Numbered from the stretch's first letter, positions 48,084-61,307 are shown. The stretch: 64,000 nucleotides of DNA from Macquaria australasica (GCA_005408345.1 SEMN01000015.1:2392001-2456000), one strand, 5' to 3'. The notes: a model not told the origin generated them from the sequence alone. A program made the numbers and translations.

Positions 48084-50929
48084 CTGGAAAAAAAGAAAGG
48101 ACCCCACTGCCTACAGCTTGGCTTGGGTTCAACACAGAGTGAGGAGTAACCCGTTGTCCAAAATACATTCTCTCACACACGCCTCAGACTGAAACTCTCC
48201 GAGGCTCTACAAGTCACACTTAGACTCTTAAAGTTCTCACATGGGAGTCGTCTTCTCTTTCTTTTTTCATGCTGTGCGGGTCAGTTTCACAGCAGTCTCT
48301 GCTGCTGTGATACACTATCAGACTTAAAGTGTTGCACACATTCAAACACACTCTCACACACTTGCATCCACACACACAGAATGAAGACTCAAGGGATGTT
48401 CTAGAGAAACATTAAAACAGAAAAAGGTGAAAGAAAAGAGAATAGATGCATATATGTGTCTTCCCCTTTCTGTCAATCTGATGCTCACTGTGGCAAAGTC
48501 ATACTATAACAACTGTTGAACTTCATGCCAACTGTGCTTGGGTGACTAATTTTTAGCATGGATGAAATTGCTCCTCACACCTTATTGCTTCTTCGTCTTG
48601 TTTAACCACTTCTACAGTATGTCTCTCCATCACATTTTCTAATTCTTCGAGCTAGAGTGGATGGAGGGTTTCAATATGAAGACATCAAGGGCAGTCACAT
48701 TGTAATTTGCTCTCAGTATTTCAATGGAATCTCTTGACAAGTGACTGTGGTCAATCAAATCCATATGGAGAGCTGGCTGAAGGCTGTCTTTGAGCTGCCG
48801 CATCACACTCCCACCAAAGGAGAATTACATCTGTCTGACTGCAAATGATTGCATTTTCATTGCAATCTCTGCGTCTCCTTTTATCCCGCCCTCCCTCCCC
48901 TCCGATTCCTCACTGTATCTTCAAACATGTACCATATAGTTGTGCTTGCGTGTGAGGCATACATGTGTGTGAGGAGGAAGAGGGGGTAAAATACCAAGTA
49001 TATCACAAATGTGTTTCATGCATACTAAGAAGTGGGCCTCTCAACGCAGAGCACTTTGATGAAGTTTCAGCCTCTGTCATAGTGTGTATGTGGACAAATC
49101 AAACATCCTCTTTCTCTGCTTCCCAACCACCGTCAGTGTGGTAATTACGGTCTGTAAGGGGAGGATCTGTTTATGTAAATATGCAGCTTTGACAAAGAGG
49201 TTTCCTCTCTCATGTGACTGCATTATCCCTGCACAGGCAACTTTGGTCACTAGTTCCTCAGTTTTTTGGGGGGTAATTTTTGTGTCAGTCTGGATTTCTC
49301 TCTTTTTACATGCACCAGAGAGTGAGTGGACTGTCTCTCAAAAAAGACAGAACAAAAGGAGAATTAGTTTAGTCTGCCTTTGATGACTGCTGTAGACTCT
49401 GTTGGAAGAATGCAGATGACTACGGGCAGACAAATTGCCCCTATATTATTTTTTCAGTGACATAAAATCAAAATCAGTTCTACTAAATAACCATTATGGG
49501 ATACAAACACTCACACAAACAAAACAATACAAATGTCATACTGTGTGCAAAACAAGAGCAGGAAGGGAGTGAGGGAGAGCAGAAAGCTGGAGGAATGGCA
49601 GCCAATAAAGGAGGGAGCGAGAGAGGAAGGAAGACAGGAAGGTACGCTAAAGGTTTTTCAATGTTTAATTTTCAAATAGGATTAAGCAGAATGACATTTA
49701 GCTGAAGGTTACAGGCTCAGCATTGTCTTAGCTGATATTGATATGCAGGAGGCGCCCTGCTTGTCACCGGGACAAACACCGTTGATGAATGAGAAGCCTT
49801 TCCCCAGGAAGGTGTTAAGTGCAAATTTGAAATGAGAGAGAGGTAGAGAGAAAGAGGGGGGAAAAAGAAGCAGCACACGCAGACAGAGATTGAATTACCA
49901 CGATAGTTGCCATGTACACTGTCACTAGATAATGTTGCCAAAAGTGTAAATTGTTCCGTAAAGTATAGGTTGCATATTTGTTGAGATTGGTTGATCTCGT
50001 GCTGAAAATGAGCCGAAAAATACACAAGGTGCTTTGCTGTGTGTATCTAATTTCAACAACTACAAATCAACAATACCTCTTAGAAATGCATAAGTAGGCT
50101 AAAGTTGACAATAACTTCACTGTATCCTCATTTCGGCAAGTTTTCCCCCGGAATTTACATCTTAATAAGGGGAGTCTTACCCTTTAATTCTTATGGGCTC
50201 TGCTCATTTCTCATGCATTAATACTGGAGCTGCTGACTTGGCTCTTCCTCTGAATACAGAATAGGACACACATATTAAGACTCATATATTTACAGGATTG
50301 ATGCCACGGGAGATTGTCTCAGAGTGAGATGAAAAGGCTGGCTCAGATGTATTTCAACGTGAACATCAATGTAAGCTGTCCTAATCATGGGACGATGCAG
50401 GCACAAGGCAGAGAGCATCTATCCTGATTTTCAGCTGATAATGAGTAGTGATGTTTGACAAATTAAGAGCATAAGCCCTGCTCAGAGATCATCCGGCAAT
50501 CAACTTACTTACTAAATCTTACTCAGAACACTGCACAGATGAAACTTTGATCATGTTCGACTTCAGCAGCTCCCACAGACAGAGAATAACAAAAAGGAGA
50601 TGTAAACTCAGAAAAAAACAAAAAACAAAAAAAAAACATGGACATGGAGAGGGCAAAAGCAAGAAAGACGGAAAAAAAGAACAGCAACAAAATAAAACAG
50701 GCAGAGGTACAAGTATAGATGTGAAAAAAAGTGAGCGAGCAGAAAGACAAAGTGCTTGAAAGATCATGAGAGACAGAGAGACAGTGGACAGTGGTTTCCT
50801 CTGCAGCTGTCAGTGGGCTGAGTGGTTTCTCTCAGAGTGCTGGGTGTTTGAGCTGCGCTGGGTGCCCTGCCTGCTCTGCCACTGGGACCGCTGTTTGTTT
50901 AAAAGGCTCGCCTGTCAAACAGAGAGCGC

Positions 50930-51090
50930 CACCGACAGCCAGACACTCGGCTAAATGACTCTGACAGCCGCCCTAATCAGAGGCTTTGCACATTGCCGCA
51001 GGGCCTGGAGGATCCATCATAACCCAAGCCTAAATATTTAAAGTGCTAAACTTTCCAAAGGTCAGGCCTTTCCATGCATGCCAGGGCGAC
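50930..51090. promoter_or_regulatory. Candidate conserved non-coding element
   Basis: Repeat-free block with CCCTAATCAGAGGC (OTX/PITX-like TAATC), CCTAAATATTTAAAG and TTGCACATTGC motifs, in a putative intron of the upstream gene. Confidence 0.3.
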
Positions 51091-53238
51091 ATGTGTCAGA
51101 GAAGTAGGAAGAGAGGGACTGAACAAGAGAGAGGGATGGAGAGAGACTATGGTTAAATGTCCTCTATCATTTTCACCCATGTGAGAACCACTTTCAGTTT
51201 TAGACCTCCAGAGTCAGGTTACTTTTTAGTGAATGGACATCATTTTGACTGGTCGTCACGTCTTCAACCATCTCATTTGGGGTTTGACCCTGGGATTAAA
51301 GTAAAAGTTGAATTAGACAAGATTTTTTGTAAAATAAATAAATAAATAAATGAACCCTTCTTAGCAATTCACATCACAAAATGGGTTTGCAACTGACAAG
51401 AGAGTCCCTCACTAACTCAGGCACTCACCCTATGTCTGGAAAAAAGAAAAAAAAGATGAGCATTGATGCATCAAAACTTGTGAGTTATAAACAACTAACT
51501 TCTAGACAGCACTGAGTGAGCTGTCTTCCCACAGAGAGCTGGACTCGCCGCGAAGGATGAACCTTGTCAACCTGAACAGAATAAGTTTCAAAAAATTCAA
51601 GCAGCTACTTCTTGCTGATGTCAGAGTTCAGAGTTCAAGGTTAGGTGTTTCAAGGTGATGAGTAAAGGTGAGGTCAGTGGATGAATGTAGCTGAAGGAAG
51701 GATGTGTACAGTATATCTGTGTGTGTGTATGTGTGTGTGTGTCTTCTTCAGACCTTGTGTAGCCATGTTAAGTCCATACTATCTCATTTCACACTTGGCC
51801 TTTGGTGTTGCTGTTCCACAGAGAGCAATGCAGTGAACGCAGGTGTCTGAGAAGCAGAGTGCATGGGAATAAATCACTACAGGAGAGAACACAGAGTACA
51901 AGTTCTAAGAGGTGACAGAAATCATTTGGCACTTTTGTTCATGACCTGTCATGACCTTAGTTTTAAGTGAAGCAGATTAGTTGTTCAGTAAGCAAAGTCA
52001 AAGTTTGTGATACAAATCTGTCCAAATTTGATCTTAATCTACAGTGTTCCTTGAAATAAAGCAGGTAATATATATATATATATATTAAAACTCACAGTGA
52101 GTAGAGGGAGACAGACAGCAGCTATATGACAAACTAAAAGAAAAACGAGAAGCCGTATAAAAAAAAGAAAACAACAAAGATAAGTTATTAGTTGGGAATG
52201 GATATTGTACATTAGAATCTAGTTCAGTTGGTGTAACTGACAAGTTCACAATACAGGGCCAGGGGGTCATCTCTTCGACTCAATTTCCATTGAGAAGCAA
52301 ACATCCAATTCAATTTAGATATGTGCCTGTGCTAGGCTATGAGCCAGAGGGAGATTGTAACTGACAGCCATTGGACAGCCGGCTGGATTTGAATATTGAC
52401 GAGACAGAGACTTGACAGAAGGGATTATGCTCTACCTTCTGACTTACTAGCCGCTACACTGATCCATTCTATTGTCAGATCAACTCAGTGTCAGGTCTAC
52501 AGTATGTCCGCGCGGTGCGGTGATGCCACTCAGTATTAGACCCTACCTGAGAACCATCTCAATCCAAACTGATGTCCACTCAAAAGCTACAAGAAGCACA
52601 CTAAATCAACAAGGACAAAAAATATCAAAGCAAATCTATTTCAAAGTAAACACGAACCGGTAGCTTTACTATACAGCTGCTGTGTTCCAATATAGACAAA
52701 TGCAAATACATACACAGACAATGTTTTATTACAATACCTGAGAGGATGACAAAATTAACTTTACAACTGCTAACCTTAACCTTAAACCTCTTTAACTTAA
52801 CTAACTCAAAACTAGCCATTTACAGAGTCTGATTCTTTGGAGTACTTTCTAATCTTGTGATGACATTTTGACTTTATACACACACATGCACAGGGATACC
52901 TATAGGCACGCACACATGCATGCAAAAAACATCTGCATTGTCACTTTGGAGTCATGATGTATCGCATTTGAATGAAGCTCTACTTTTGTTCTGTTTGTGT
53001 GTGCGTGTGTGTGTGTGGGTCAAATCCACAGTCTCATCCATGTCCAACCAGCCTCGTCTCCCATCCAGCACGCACCCTCCCATCTCGAGGGCCGTCGAGA
53101 GCAGGCGAGTCATAGAACGCCTGATCAAAGGGCCTTGGACAGATCTGTGAAGGCCCTTTGAAAGGACATCCACAGTTACACAAGTTGACACGCTTGTACG
53201 TGCTTTGGCGCAGACACACACCCAGGCTCAGAGGCATG

Positions 53239-53241
<3 letters not shown>

Positions 53242-53280
<39 letters not shown>
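53242..53280. repeat. (CA)n microsatellite
   Basis: About 19 units. Confidence 0.95.
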
Positions 53281-53281
<1 letters not shown>

Positions 53282-53954
53282 GTACGTGCATGCACACAGG
53301 GACACACAAACACATAACTTCAAACACACTATGGTTTTAAACTCCAAATCCAAGCAATGATAAGTCCAGCACATCAGACGGCACAAAGGGCCTTTTCCTC
53401 AAATACACCATACACACACACATCCTAACGCTGAGGAGTCCAAAGACAGAGGGGGGTTTGGGAGAGAGAGAGAGAGAGAGAGGACTGGAGATATAAGGTC
53501 ATATTTGGCAGTCGCTAATGCGTTAGCTAAGGTAGCCAAGTAAAATGTCTATGGCCATGCTATTTCATATGAGAGCCTGTACACCCAAATTGAAAGTTGT
53601 GCCTGAATTTATGTTAAATACAACGTGTTAATTACTGAGCTTAGCATAGCATTGGCATACAGCCAAAAATAGTCCCGCAGATCCCTCCCGTAAAACCACA
53701 ACTTTCTGTCTTTACACTTCAGTTTTTGTATTGATAACAAATGACACATAATATGGTAATTAGTGAGCTTTAGCTGGTAGGCAGATTTTGTTACCTTTGG
53801 ACAGAGTCAGGCTAGCTAACTAATCAGCTGCTGGCTCCAGCTTCATATTGAATGGACAGATGTGAGAGGTATTGATATTTCCCAAAATGTCAAAACTGCT
53901 CTTGTGGGTTACACCATCCAGAGGCATTATTTTGTGTGGTGCTGGTGGCGATCA

Positions 53955-53990
53955 TGGTGGTAGTGGTAGTGGTGGTGGTGGTGGTGGTGG
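53955..53990. repeat. (GGT)n trinucleotide repeat
   Basis: GGTAGT units passing into perfect GGT units. Confidence 0.95.
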
Positions 53991-56900
53991 GAAGATGGTG
54001 GAGGCTTCTACATCTGTTACCAATGGAAATAAATGAACAACAGTATTTGTTTTGCAGTCTTAGTTAGGGTTCTATACTGTATGCGTTACTGTGTGCTATG
54101 TGGGCCAAATTTGTGTTCCTGCAAGACACCATTTTTTTATTTGGAAGAATATGACTATGTATTCACATCATGTGACTACATTTTTCAAATCCCCTGCATG
54201 GCTGTTTCTAGCTCCTCACTATTCTCTCCAGTCATCCAGGGGAAAGTTTGTGTAAATTTGCAGTGGCTTAATTACTGAATAATTTAGACCATGCTCCAAA
54301 TTAATGTAGACATTTCCATATTAATGTGTTTGCCCACCGATTCCACATTTATTTGTACTGCGGACAGGAGGGTAGCAATTATCACAGCATATCATAGCAG
54401 TTGTGCCGGTATTTCAGACATCATTAGGCTGCTTGTCCACCACAGTGTGACTGTGAGTACTAGTCTATTGGACACAGTTTGGTACATGCCTCAAATAGGC
54501 TCTCTATGCTTCTGTGGGTAAGATCTATCAAATCTTGCTCCGGGGAGAAAAGGGTGAGGGGCCTTGTTTGTGTTTGACAAGGTGAGGTCCAATTTAGAAT
54601 CCTTGCTGTTTGTGAATGTATTATTACATGCAGAAAACAGCAAATAACCAAACACCTGCCAAGTCTACACAGCCAACGTCTGCTGGTCAGTGCAGCGCAG
54701 TAGCTGACTGCTCCACCTAGACACCGAGTTCTGCACATGTCCCAGGAGGTTGACAGCTCTCTGCTCCTCTTATCTCCCGTCCTCACCCCCCCTTTCCCCC
54801 ACCTTACTTCACCTTTCTTTTCTTCCTCCTCAGTCTCCCGACTGTTTGGCTCTTGTTAGGAGCTTGGCTGAGCCGGCTGGCACCTTTCACTGAAACAGCA
54901 CCCAAGAGGAGGTTGTGACACGAAGAAATGCGAGCATGTGTATGTGCTTATGTGTGGGTGTGTGTGTGTGACCTCTCTCACTTGAGCTACTGTAAATCAT
55001 TACAGCAAGGCCTTTCATTAAGGAAGCCAACCACCTTGGCACCTTTCAGCCGCGTCCTGTGTATGCCTGACGACTGTCTGACACCGCCTCTCAAACTCCC
55101 ACCACATGGGGCACAACAATTATTTTAAAGGAACAAAAAAGCGACTCCAAATAAATCTCCACCTTTTTATTCCATGTGTTCATGTGTTTACATATTGCAT
55201 TTCGGATATTACACTCGGATTTATTTGACAGGAGTAAAATGATACCTTTGAAAACGGATGCATGTATATCTGTATATCATGTATGTCTGAGAATGACAGG
55301 CTACTCTTATCTACCCCATATGCCTCATGACCACCCTCTTCCTCCTTCCATCGCCTTCCTCTTGTATGTTACTGCAGTAACGAGGGGAGGCTAAGTTAGT
55401 TGGGTAGTCAGTAAGTCAGTCATTCAGCCTGGCAGGCAGGTACCTGTTAACGGCTCCAGTGTGCCTGCAGGTCTCTGGGATCAAAAATCTCAGCAGAGGC
55501 AATCTGTCTTCCCCCATGAGCCAAAGAGAGAGAAGGATAGGGAAAGAGAGATGTGGGGGGAGAGAAATAGATAAGTAGCAGGAAGAAGATAGAAAAAGGA
55601 GGAGAGGGAAGGAAGGACTCTTACCTCGGATGAAGATAAACACTTGATGACAAAATGCACACACACAAATAAATGTGCACATACTTAATGTAACTACAAA
55701 CATGATCTCATACACAAGCTAAAAAGAGCCTCAATACAAACCCCTGCCTTAGTCCCATCTGTTTCCCTGATTACCCCTCTGCTTCTTATTATGGTATTTA
55801 AGGCGGTGTCTACACTCTCTCCCTCATCAGTTCACGAAGTTTCCCTCGACAATCTCACTGTGATTTGTTTCTGAACAATCTGAGAGTTTCGCTGTAACTG
55901 GCAAGCTTTGTCCAGCCTTGGTCCACCAGTTGCCAACAAAGAACTACCTTTTCTTCCATCTCCTGCCTTCCCCTGCAGTCAACCACCACACAACATTCAC
56001 CTGACTCCAGCCCGAGATTACTTGTTGCCTTCATCAGCCTTCCTCCGCAATCCATTTGAACCTTCAACGCACCAGTCCAACCTCCTCTGCCACCAGATGT
56101 TCTGCAGACCCCCAACATCCTTTAGAGAGTTATCATGAAAGCCTCCCATAACATATCATATCTCTCTCTGTGTCTTGTGTCTGCATTTGGATCTACTCCT
56201 TTAAACCTTGTCACCAAATGCATACAATATCACCCATGAATTAATGAACAAAGATGATTCAGATAAACAGTCAGTAGCTTTAGATTTTGCCCTCCTCACA
56301 CACAAGCACAAACACTGAGAACAAGAATTCACTCATGCAATCTCCCCACTGAACAGCATACAGAGGGAAAGAAAATATTTCACCTCAATCTGCAACCAGG
56401 AAATAGCCTATTACTTATTCAGTACTTTCTCTTTGTCATTTGTGCATATATAAACTGTGAAATCTACTAAGGAGCGCTGAGGGTTCAGAAACTGCGACTT
56501 GCTCTCAGACAAAGGCCTCGCTCTCAAACATTGATCTGGCAAAACTTCTATTCAAACATAGCTATATATCATTTCCATTGCCGCTATGAATAAATTGCAT
56601 ATTTCAGCATATTGTACTTTTTTATGGATTATGTAGTGGCTTAGTTGGGTAAGTTGCTAGTATGGTTGATTTCATGGTGAGAGATCGAGCTGAAGAACAA
56701 GCAGATATGTTGGAATAAAATTGAAGTTACTGGAACTCTGTCACAAAATCAAAGACCGCATCAATGCAAAATGTCACAGCTATGACACAACATGCAACAA
56801 CAGTTGTGTTTTTGGGATATGAAATAATTACGAGTACGATCTTGGATTCCACACTTAAGCCTTATCAGATGCAGTATCGACACCAGTTCCTGCTGCAGTG

Positions 56901-57128
56901 CAGCAAATCAAGTGTTACCTATTCACAGGTAAACTATCTGACATTTAATTCATGCATGCTGCAATGTAACTTCATAGAAATGCAGAGATAAATCCTTTTG
57001 TTTTGGTTGCATTAAGGATAGGAATTTAGCTTAATATCATTGAGGTTTGTATACAGTTACACCACCGTATATAATTATCAGACAGAGAGAAACCACAGTG
57101 ATGTAGCTTCATCATTGCAGTTACTTAC

Positions 57129-57186
57129 TGAAAACTTTTTCATCAGGCACTGAGGTAGTGGGTACCCACGCATAACATCAAGGTAA
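57129..57186 (-). CDS. Internal coding exon, putative KIAA0825 orthologue
   Basis: A 58-bp exon: one base, then 19 codons YLDVMRGYPLPQCLMKKFS, then the strong donor TTCA followed by gtaagt. The acceptor ATGAATCAG has a poor pyrimidine tract. Only this frame is open across the block; the other two stop. It needs two bases from the exon before it and ends in phase 0, which fits the exon at 48083. The peptide is unrecognised but has ordinary coding composition in DNA otherwise full of stops. Confidence 0.5.
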
Positions 57187-57571
57187 CTGATTCATGTTTT
57201 GGCTGACTTTCTCTTCCACCACACATGTAAAACAACAGCAGAGAAAGGACCTGTTTGTAAAGCAATTTCTTCTTTAAACAACTCTTACATCCTATACCTA
57301 AATCCTCAGTTGTAGTTTAAAAAACACGTCATCCAATACAACATTTTTATTTTAATAATTAAGATTTCCTGTCAATAGTTGCACAGTGTGGTGAAATTAG
57401 GGCCAGTAACTGACACCAGTTGGTGTGGAAATCCTCACTGAAGGCCATACTGTAAATACAGCAGTGTTCAGGCTCCATTCATAATGACATTATTAGCAAT
57501 GGGCTCCCGTGGTTTTGCTGGGCCTGCAATGAACTGATTAGTCCATGCAGACATTGATCTCACCTTTCTAT

Positions 57572-57573
<2 letters not shown>

Positions 57574-57619
<46 letters not shown>
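57574..57619. repeat. (GT)n microsatellite
   Basis: About 23 perfect units. Confidence 0.97.
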
Positions 57620-57620
<1 letters not shown>

Positions 57621-58287
57621 AGTCTTTGGTCGGGGGTGCTCTGTTATTGTGTATCAGATCAGGGCCTTGTTCTCTTACCATTTCAAACAGTTCATTTTCT
57701 ACCATGCTAATGGCAGTTTTAGGGGGTTAAGGAGATAAATAAATCCTCGCTGTCACCTCATTTAAAATCAAATGCCACTTAATTATAGCTGTATGTGTTT
57801 TCAAACACTTTGCATAATTTATTGTTCTACTCCATCCTAATCTCCAGATCCTTATCGCTTATGCTCTATTTTATCCGCTCTGTCCTTATAATAAAATTAT
57901 AATGCTCCCTCTCTCAGTTTTTCTTTCTCTTTCTTGCTGCCAACAGCAGTGTGAAAGAGATAAGGAAGGCGATGAAAAGACGTTTTTAAGTTGTGCCTCA
58001 CCTTGTAGGGATTTGATGCTGTAAAGGTCTATTGTCAGCTCAGGAGAGCATACATGCACACACTCACACACATACACACAGCCCTCTGGCAGTGTTGCAT
58101 TTCTTACAACCAAAATACAAACATTGTCAAATTCTATGAAAAGAGCAGGGTAACATCATCATTCATGATTTGGTTGCAAACACACATAACAAAAAAACAA
58201 CTAATGCAATCATAACATGCTGAATAGATATTTTTAACCTTCACCCATGTGATGTCAAGTTTGTCCTGCTTTACATTTGTGCTGTAC

Positions 58288-58423
58288 AGGCCCACACTTT
58301 CATTTCTTTGTAGCGCTAATGTGCCAGAAAGAACTAAGCACATTATTGACATTAATGTACTAGTGCGGTGAAGGTCATAAAGGGAGGTGAGGGGCACTAA
58401 TATTACTACTTTACTGGCTGAGG
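58288..58423 (-). CDS. Candidate internal coding exon, putative KIAA0825 orthologue
   Basis: The frame is open for the whole block and beyond, reading SASKVVILVPLTSLYDLHRT, then STLMSIMCLVLSGTLALQ. The hydrophobic second half looks like a buried helix. With the acceptor GATGGCAG (58424) and the donor CT followed by gtacag (58287), the exon takes one base from 60355-60542 and leaves two for 57129-57186, so all phases agree. The splice sites are mediocre. An earlier donor (AT followed by gtgctt) and a second acceptor (CCTCAG) also fit the phase. The block could instead be a conserved non-coding element. Confidence 0.35.
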
Positions 58424-59730
58424 CTGCCATCATCAACACTAAATGTCAGATTACAGCAGTCATGTTCTCTCGTTTGAGAGACAATGGTTAAAAAGTTGGC
58501 ATTGTGTCCCCGGTGACCTTGCCCACAACTCAATGAGAATTTGCCATGAGATTAAATCAGTGGGCAGTTAAGACAGTGGGACAGAGGCAGAACCTTCGAA
58601 AGGGCAAACATTAAAATCCATGAAAAGTAACATTACACTGACAAAGATGGATTTAATTCTTAATATAAATGAGATACATGTTATTTTCCAAATAAAATAA
58701 ATATAGAACAATTAGAGTCACTAATAGAGTGACATCAATTCACTGACCACTAGTGCAGTGACAATACACGTCACAGGCAAAACAGGCAGACTTTACTTCC
58801 AATGCAAAGTGAGAATGCACAATATATACAGTTAGTCATAGTGGAGTAAACATCTTACTATACATTCATCATTTCTATCACTTTGCATTCAGGGAACATG
58901 GCATACTGTATAGCTGCAGCTGCTGAAGGGGATGGTACAGTAATTGTCCAGCCGTACACTAGATCAGAAGACAGATTTAATCCTTATAATCAGTGGATTT
59001 TGATTCATGAGTATTTATATCATTCAACTAAATACCACAACTAAAGAGCTAGTTTAAATAAGCAAACAGACGCAACATCTGAAACTGTATCATTTGCACA
59101 AACCTCTGATTAAGAAAGCAAGTAAAAGCTCCAACTGTTATTGATTCGAAAGCAGCACACATTTTGGTGGCAGCTGATCTCATTATTTCTGTACACAAAA
59201 TACACAAAACAAAACATATAGGCCTAATTCATTGGGAAATAGCCTTACTTTAGTCACCTTGGGCTAATAAATGCCTTTCATATAAGTTGAAGGATCCCTT
59301 GGTGATGGATCCACACACACGCAATCTGTAACAGCTTCATCAATGAGCCTCAGTCAGCGTGAACTGGGAGCAGATTGTGTGCATACCTAACAAGATGTAC
59401 TCAGAAGCAGTAGCTGTTGCAGCGTTACCATAACTAGGTAATGGATGGAAGGAGCATGCAGTTGTGCATCCTCTCTATGGGCCTTCCATCCTGGGCCAGT
59501 CAATGGTGCAGACAGGCTGGGCTTAGTATATCACATAGATCCCATGGCTGGACAGCACAGCAGACAGATACAAGTCAATAGGAAGGTGCTGCTTTTGAAT
59601 ATTCACTCCAGTGTTCACTGGCAGGCTGCATATTAATTAGCCACAGAAAAGTTGAGCTCTGTGTTCGACGCAGATTTTGTTTCGCTGAATGAGAGAGAAG
59701 AAGCAGAAGGTGAAGTGTGTGTGCATGTAT

Positions 59731-59732
<2 letters not shown>

Positions 59733-59765
<33 letters not shown>
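59733..59765. repeat. (GT)n microsatellite
   Basis: About 16 units. Confidence 0.95.
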
Positions 59766-59766
<1 letters not shown>

Positions 59767-59959
59767 AAGTGGTGGTGTTGGCTGTGGGTGAGAGTTGGGG
59801 TTATATTATCTTGACTGAGTGACTTAACAGCTGGGTCACTTAAACAAACACAATCAATGTCAGCCAAGTGAAGCTGGGTTCACAACACAAAATTCATTGC
59901 AAATAAACTAATATTGTATAGTACAAACTTCAGACCGACACTGCACTATATAATTACAA

Positions 59960-60240
59960 TAAAGCAGATTGCTTAGCCTCAGAAAACCATCAATCATATA
60001 CAGTACAGCCATTCCAAACATATTCCCTATAGAAAAGCATAAAGATATTGCTATCGAGCTTTTGAAATGTCAGGGCAATGGAAACGCAGGCATTGTGCAA
60101 TTACATAATGATTATTGCAAAAGTTTCTCCCCCTCACTCAGTGTGGCTGTAATATGCAGTGGATGGCCATGGGGGTTCATTAGTGAGAACAGGCTGCTGT
60201 TGAAAAGCTCCAGTTTCACCTCTGATCCCGGCTAATGTGA
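59960..60240. promoter_or_regulatory. Candidate conserved non-coding element
   Basis: Repeat-free block next to the 60.4-kb exon with ATTGTGCAATTACATAATGA followed by TTATTGCAA, a cluster of C/EBP-like and homeodomain-like sites. Confidence 0.3.
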
Positions 60241-60354
60241 TTTGGACCTGAGATTGGTAGTGGAGAGATTAGATGCTAGCTCACCTCAGGGTGGGAACCA
60301 GAGAAGGAGACATACATCAATGTTGTTTGCTTTCAAACTCAAACGTCTTCTCAC

Positions 60355-60542
60355 CTCTAATTTGCTCTGAAGCATCTGCAAAAAAAGTGTCTAGAAAGCA
60401 TTTGTAGTCTAATTTATTTCCCAGCGACGGGGAGTTGGTGGGGCTGAGCTCGTGCTCACTAATCCACTCTGTTACATTTTGGAGTGCATGATTTGGGCTT
60501 TCATAACAAATCAATTGGTTTGTTGTGAGTAGGACGGGAGAA
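60355..60542 (-). CDS. Internal coding exon, putative KIAA0825 orthologue
   Basis: A 188-bp exon: one base, 62 codons, one base. The peptide runs SPVLLTTNQLICYESPNHAL, QNVTEWISEHELSPTNSPS, LGNKLDYKCFLDTFFADASE, QIR. The donor is AGAG followed by gtgaga, a good consensus; the acceptor is GCCGATCCTCAG. The frame is free of stops and has balanced codon usage, unlike the surrounding DNA. I do not recognise a domain. Human KIAA0825 (DUF4495 family) lies at this place relative to FAM172A, so it is the best candidate. The gene would continue to the right beyond the window. Confidence 0.6.
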
Positions 60543-60824
60543 CTGAGGATCGGCTACGGATGACAACTGTGTTAGCATTCTCCTCTCATTACCTCATGGC
60601 TTACCCCCATGGCCCACACTGCCAGTCGCGATGTCAAGCTACTCCTTCTTTCATTTCCTTTTCATTAAGCCTCTGCTCTCTCTGTCACTTCTTAGGTTCC
60701 ATGCTTACAGCCCTTCCACCTTCTTCCATATACTCCTTGTGCCCGCTCCACCTCCTCCATTATGTCTCTACCTCTTCCCTTTCCCTCATTCCTCTCTCCC
60801 CCTCTCATTAGGTCATAGTTGTGG

Positions 60825-60975
60825 TGATTTGTCAGAGTGGCTGTGTTGATTAATAGGCCGACGGAGCCCCTATATTTGGGGGCTGTCAGCGGGGCTCCAG
60901 AGTGCCAGGGCCGCCCCGCTGAGCCCCCTCACCACCCAGGTGGCCCCATTTGGGCTAAATGAGCTGTGAAGGGTC
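60825..60975. promoter_or_regulatory. GC-rich candidate element with nested inverted repeats
   Basis: GGAGCCCC (60863-60870) pairs with GGGGCTCC (60891-60898). A shorter hairpin AGCCCC / GGGGCT (60865-60870 and 60879-60884) competes with it around a TATATTTG loop, and a third GAGCCCC lies at 60921-60927. It is embedded in low-GC intron. Confidence 0.4.
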
Positions 60976-61307
60976 TCAGCTATGCCCGCCTGCCCCACAC
61001 TAAGACGTTACGCACAAACACACACACAGGCATAGACACAAAAAGGCACAAACACATGCGGGCATACATACACAGACACACACACGATGCAAGCACACAC
61101 ACAGGCACGCTCACGTACTCAACACCCTGGCTCTCACTGCCACGCACCCCTGCGTTCCCACATGATTTTTCACACTCCATCAATAGACAATAAGTTACTG
61201 CCACTCTAGCCTGTCAATGGGCCCTGTCTTCAGCAGAGCCCTCTATGGTGTCTCCTAGCCTGGAGGGGGGTGGGGGGGTGGAGAAGGGTGAAACAGGGAG
61301 AAAGTGG

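Larger units (their letters stand above)
48084..60354. other. Introns of the putative KIAA0825 orthologue
   Basis: Apart from the small exons listed at 57129 and 58288, and a candidate alternative exon at 55444-55503, this 12-kb stretch holds CA/TG tracts (53242, 57574, 59733), a GGT tract (53955), GA-rich runs and an enhancer-like block at 50930-51090. Another such block lies at 59960-60240. Confidence 0.5.

Noticed and set aside
54460..54786. 108-codon minus-strand frame ending EQDLIDLTHRSIESLFEACT
   Set aside because: A possible acceptor (CTTACCCACAG) lies inside it, but the frame after it is only 13 codons and phases do not fit the neighbouring exons.
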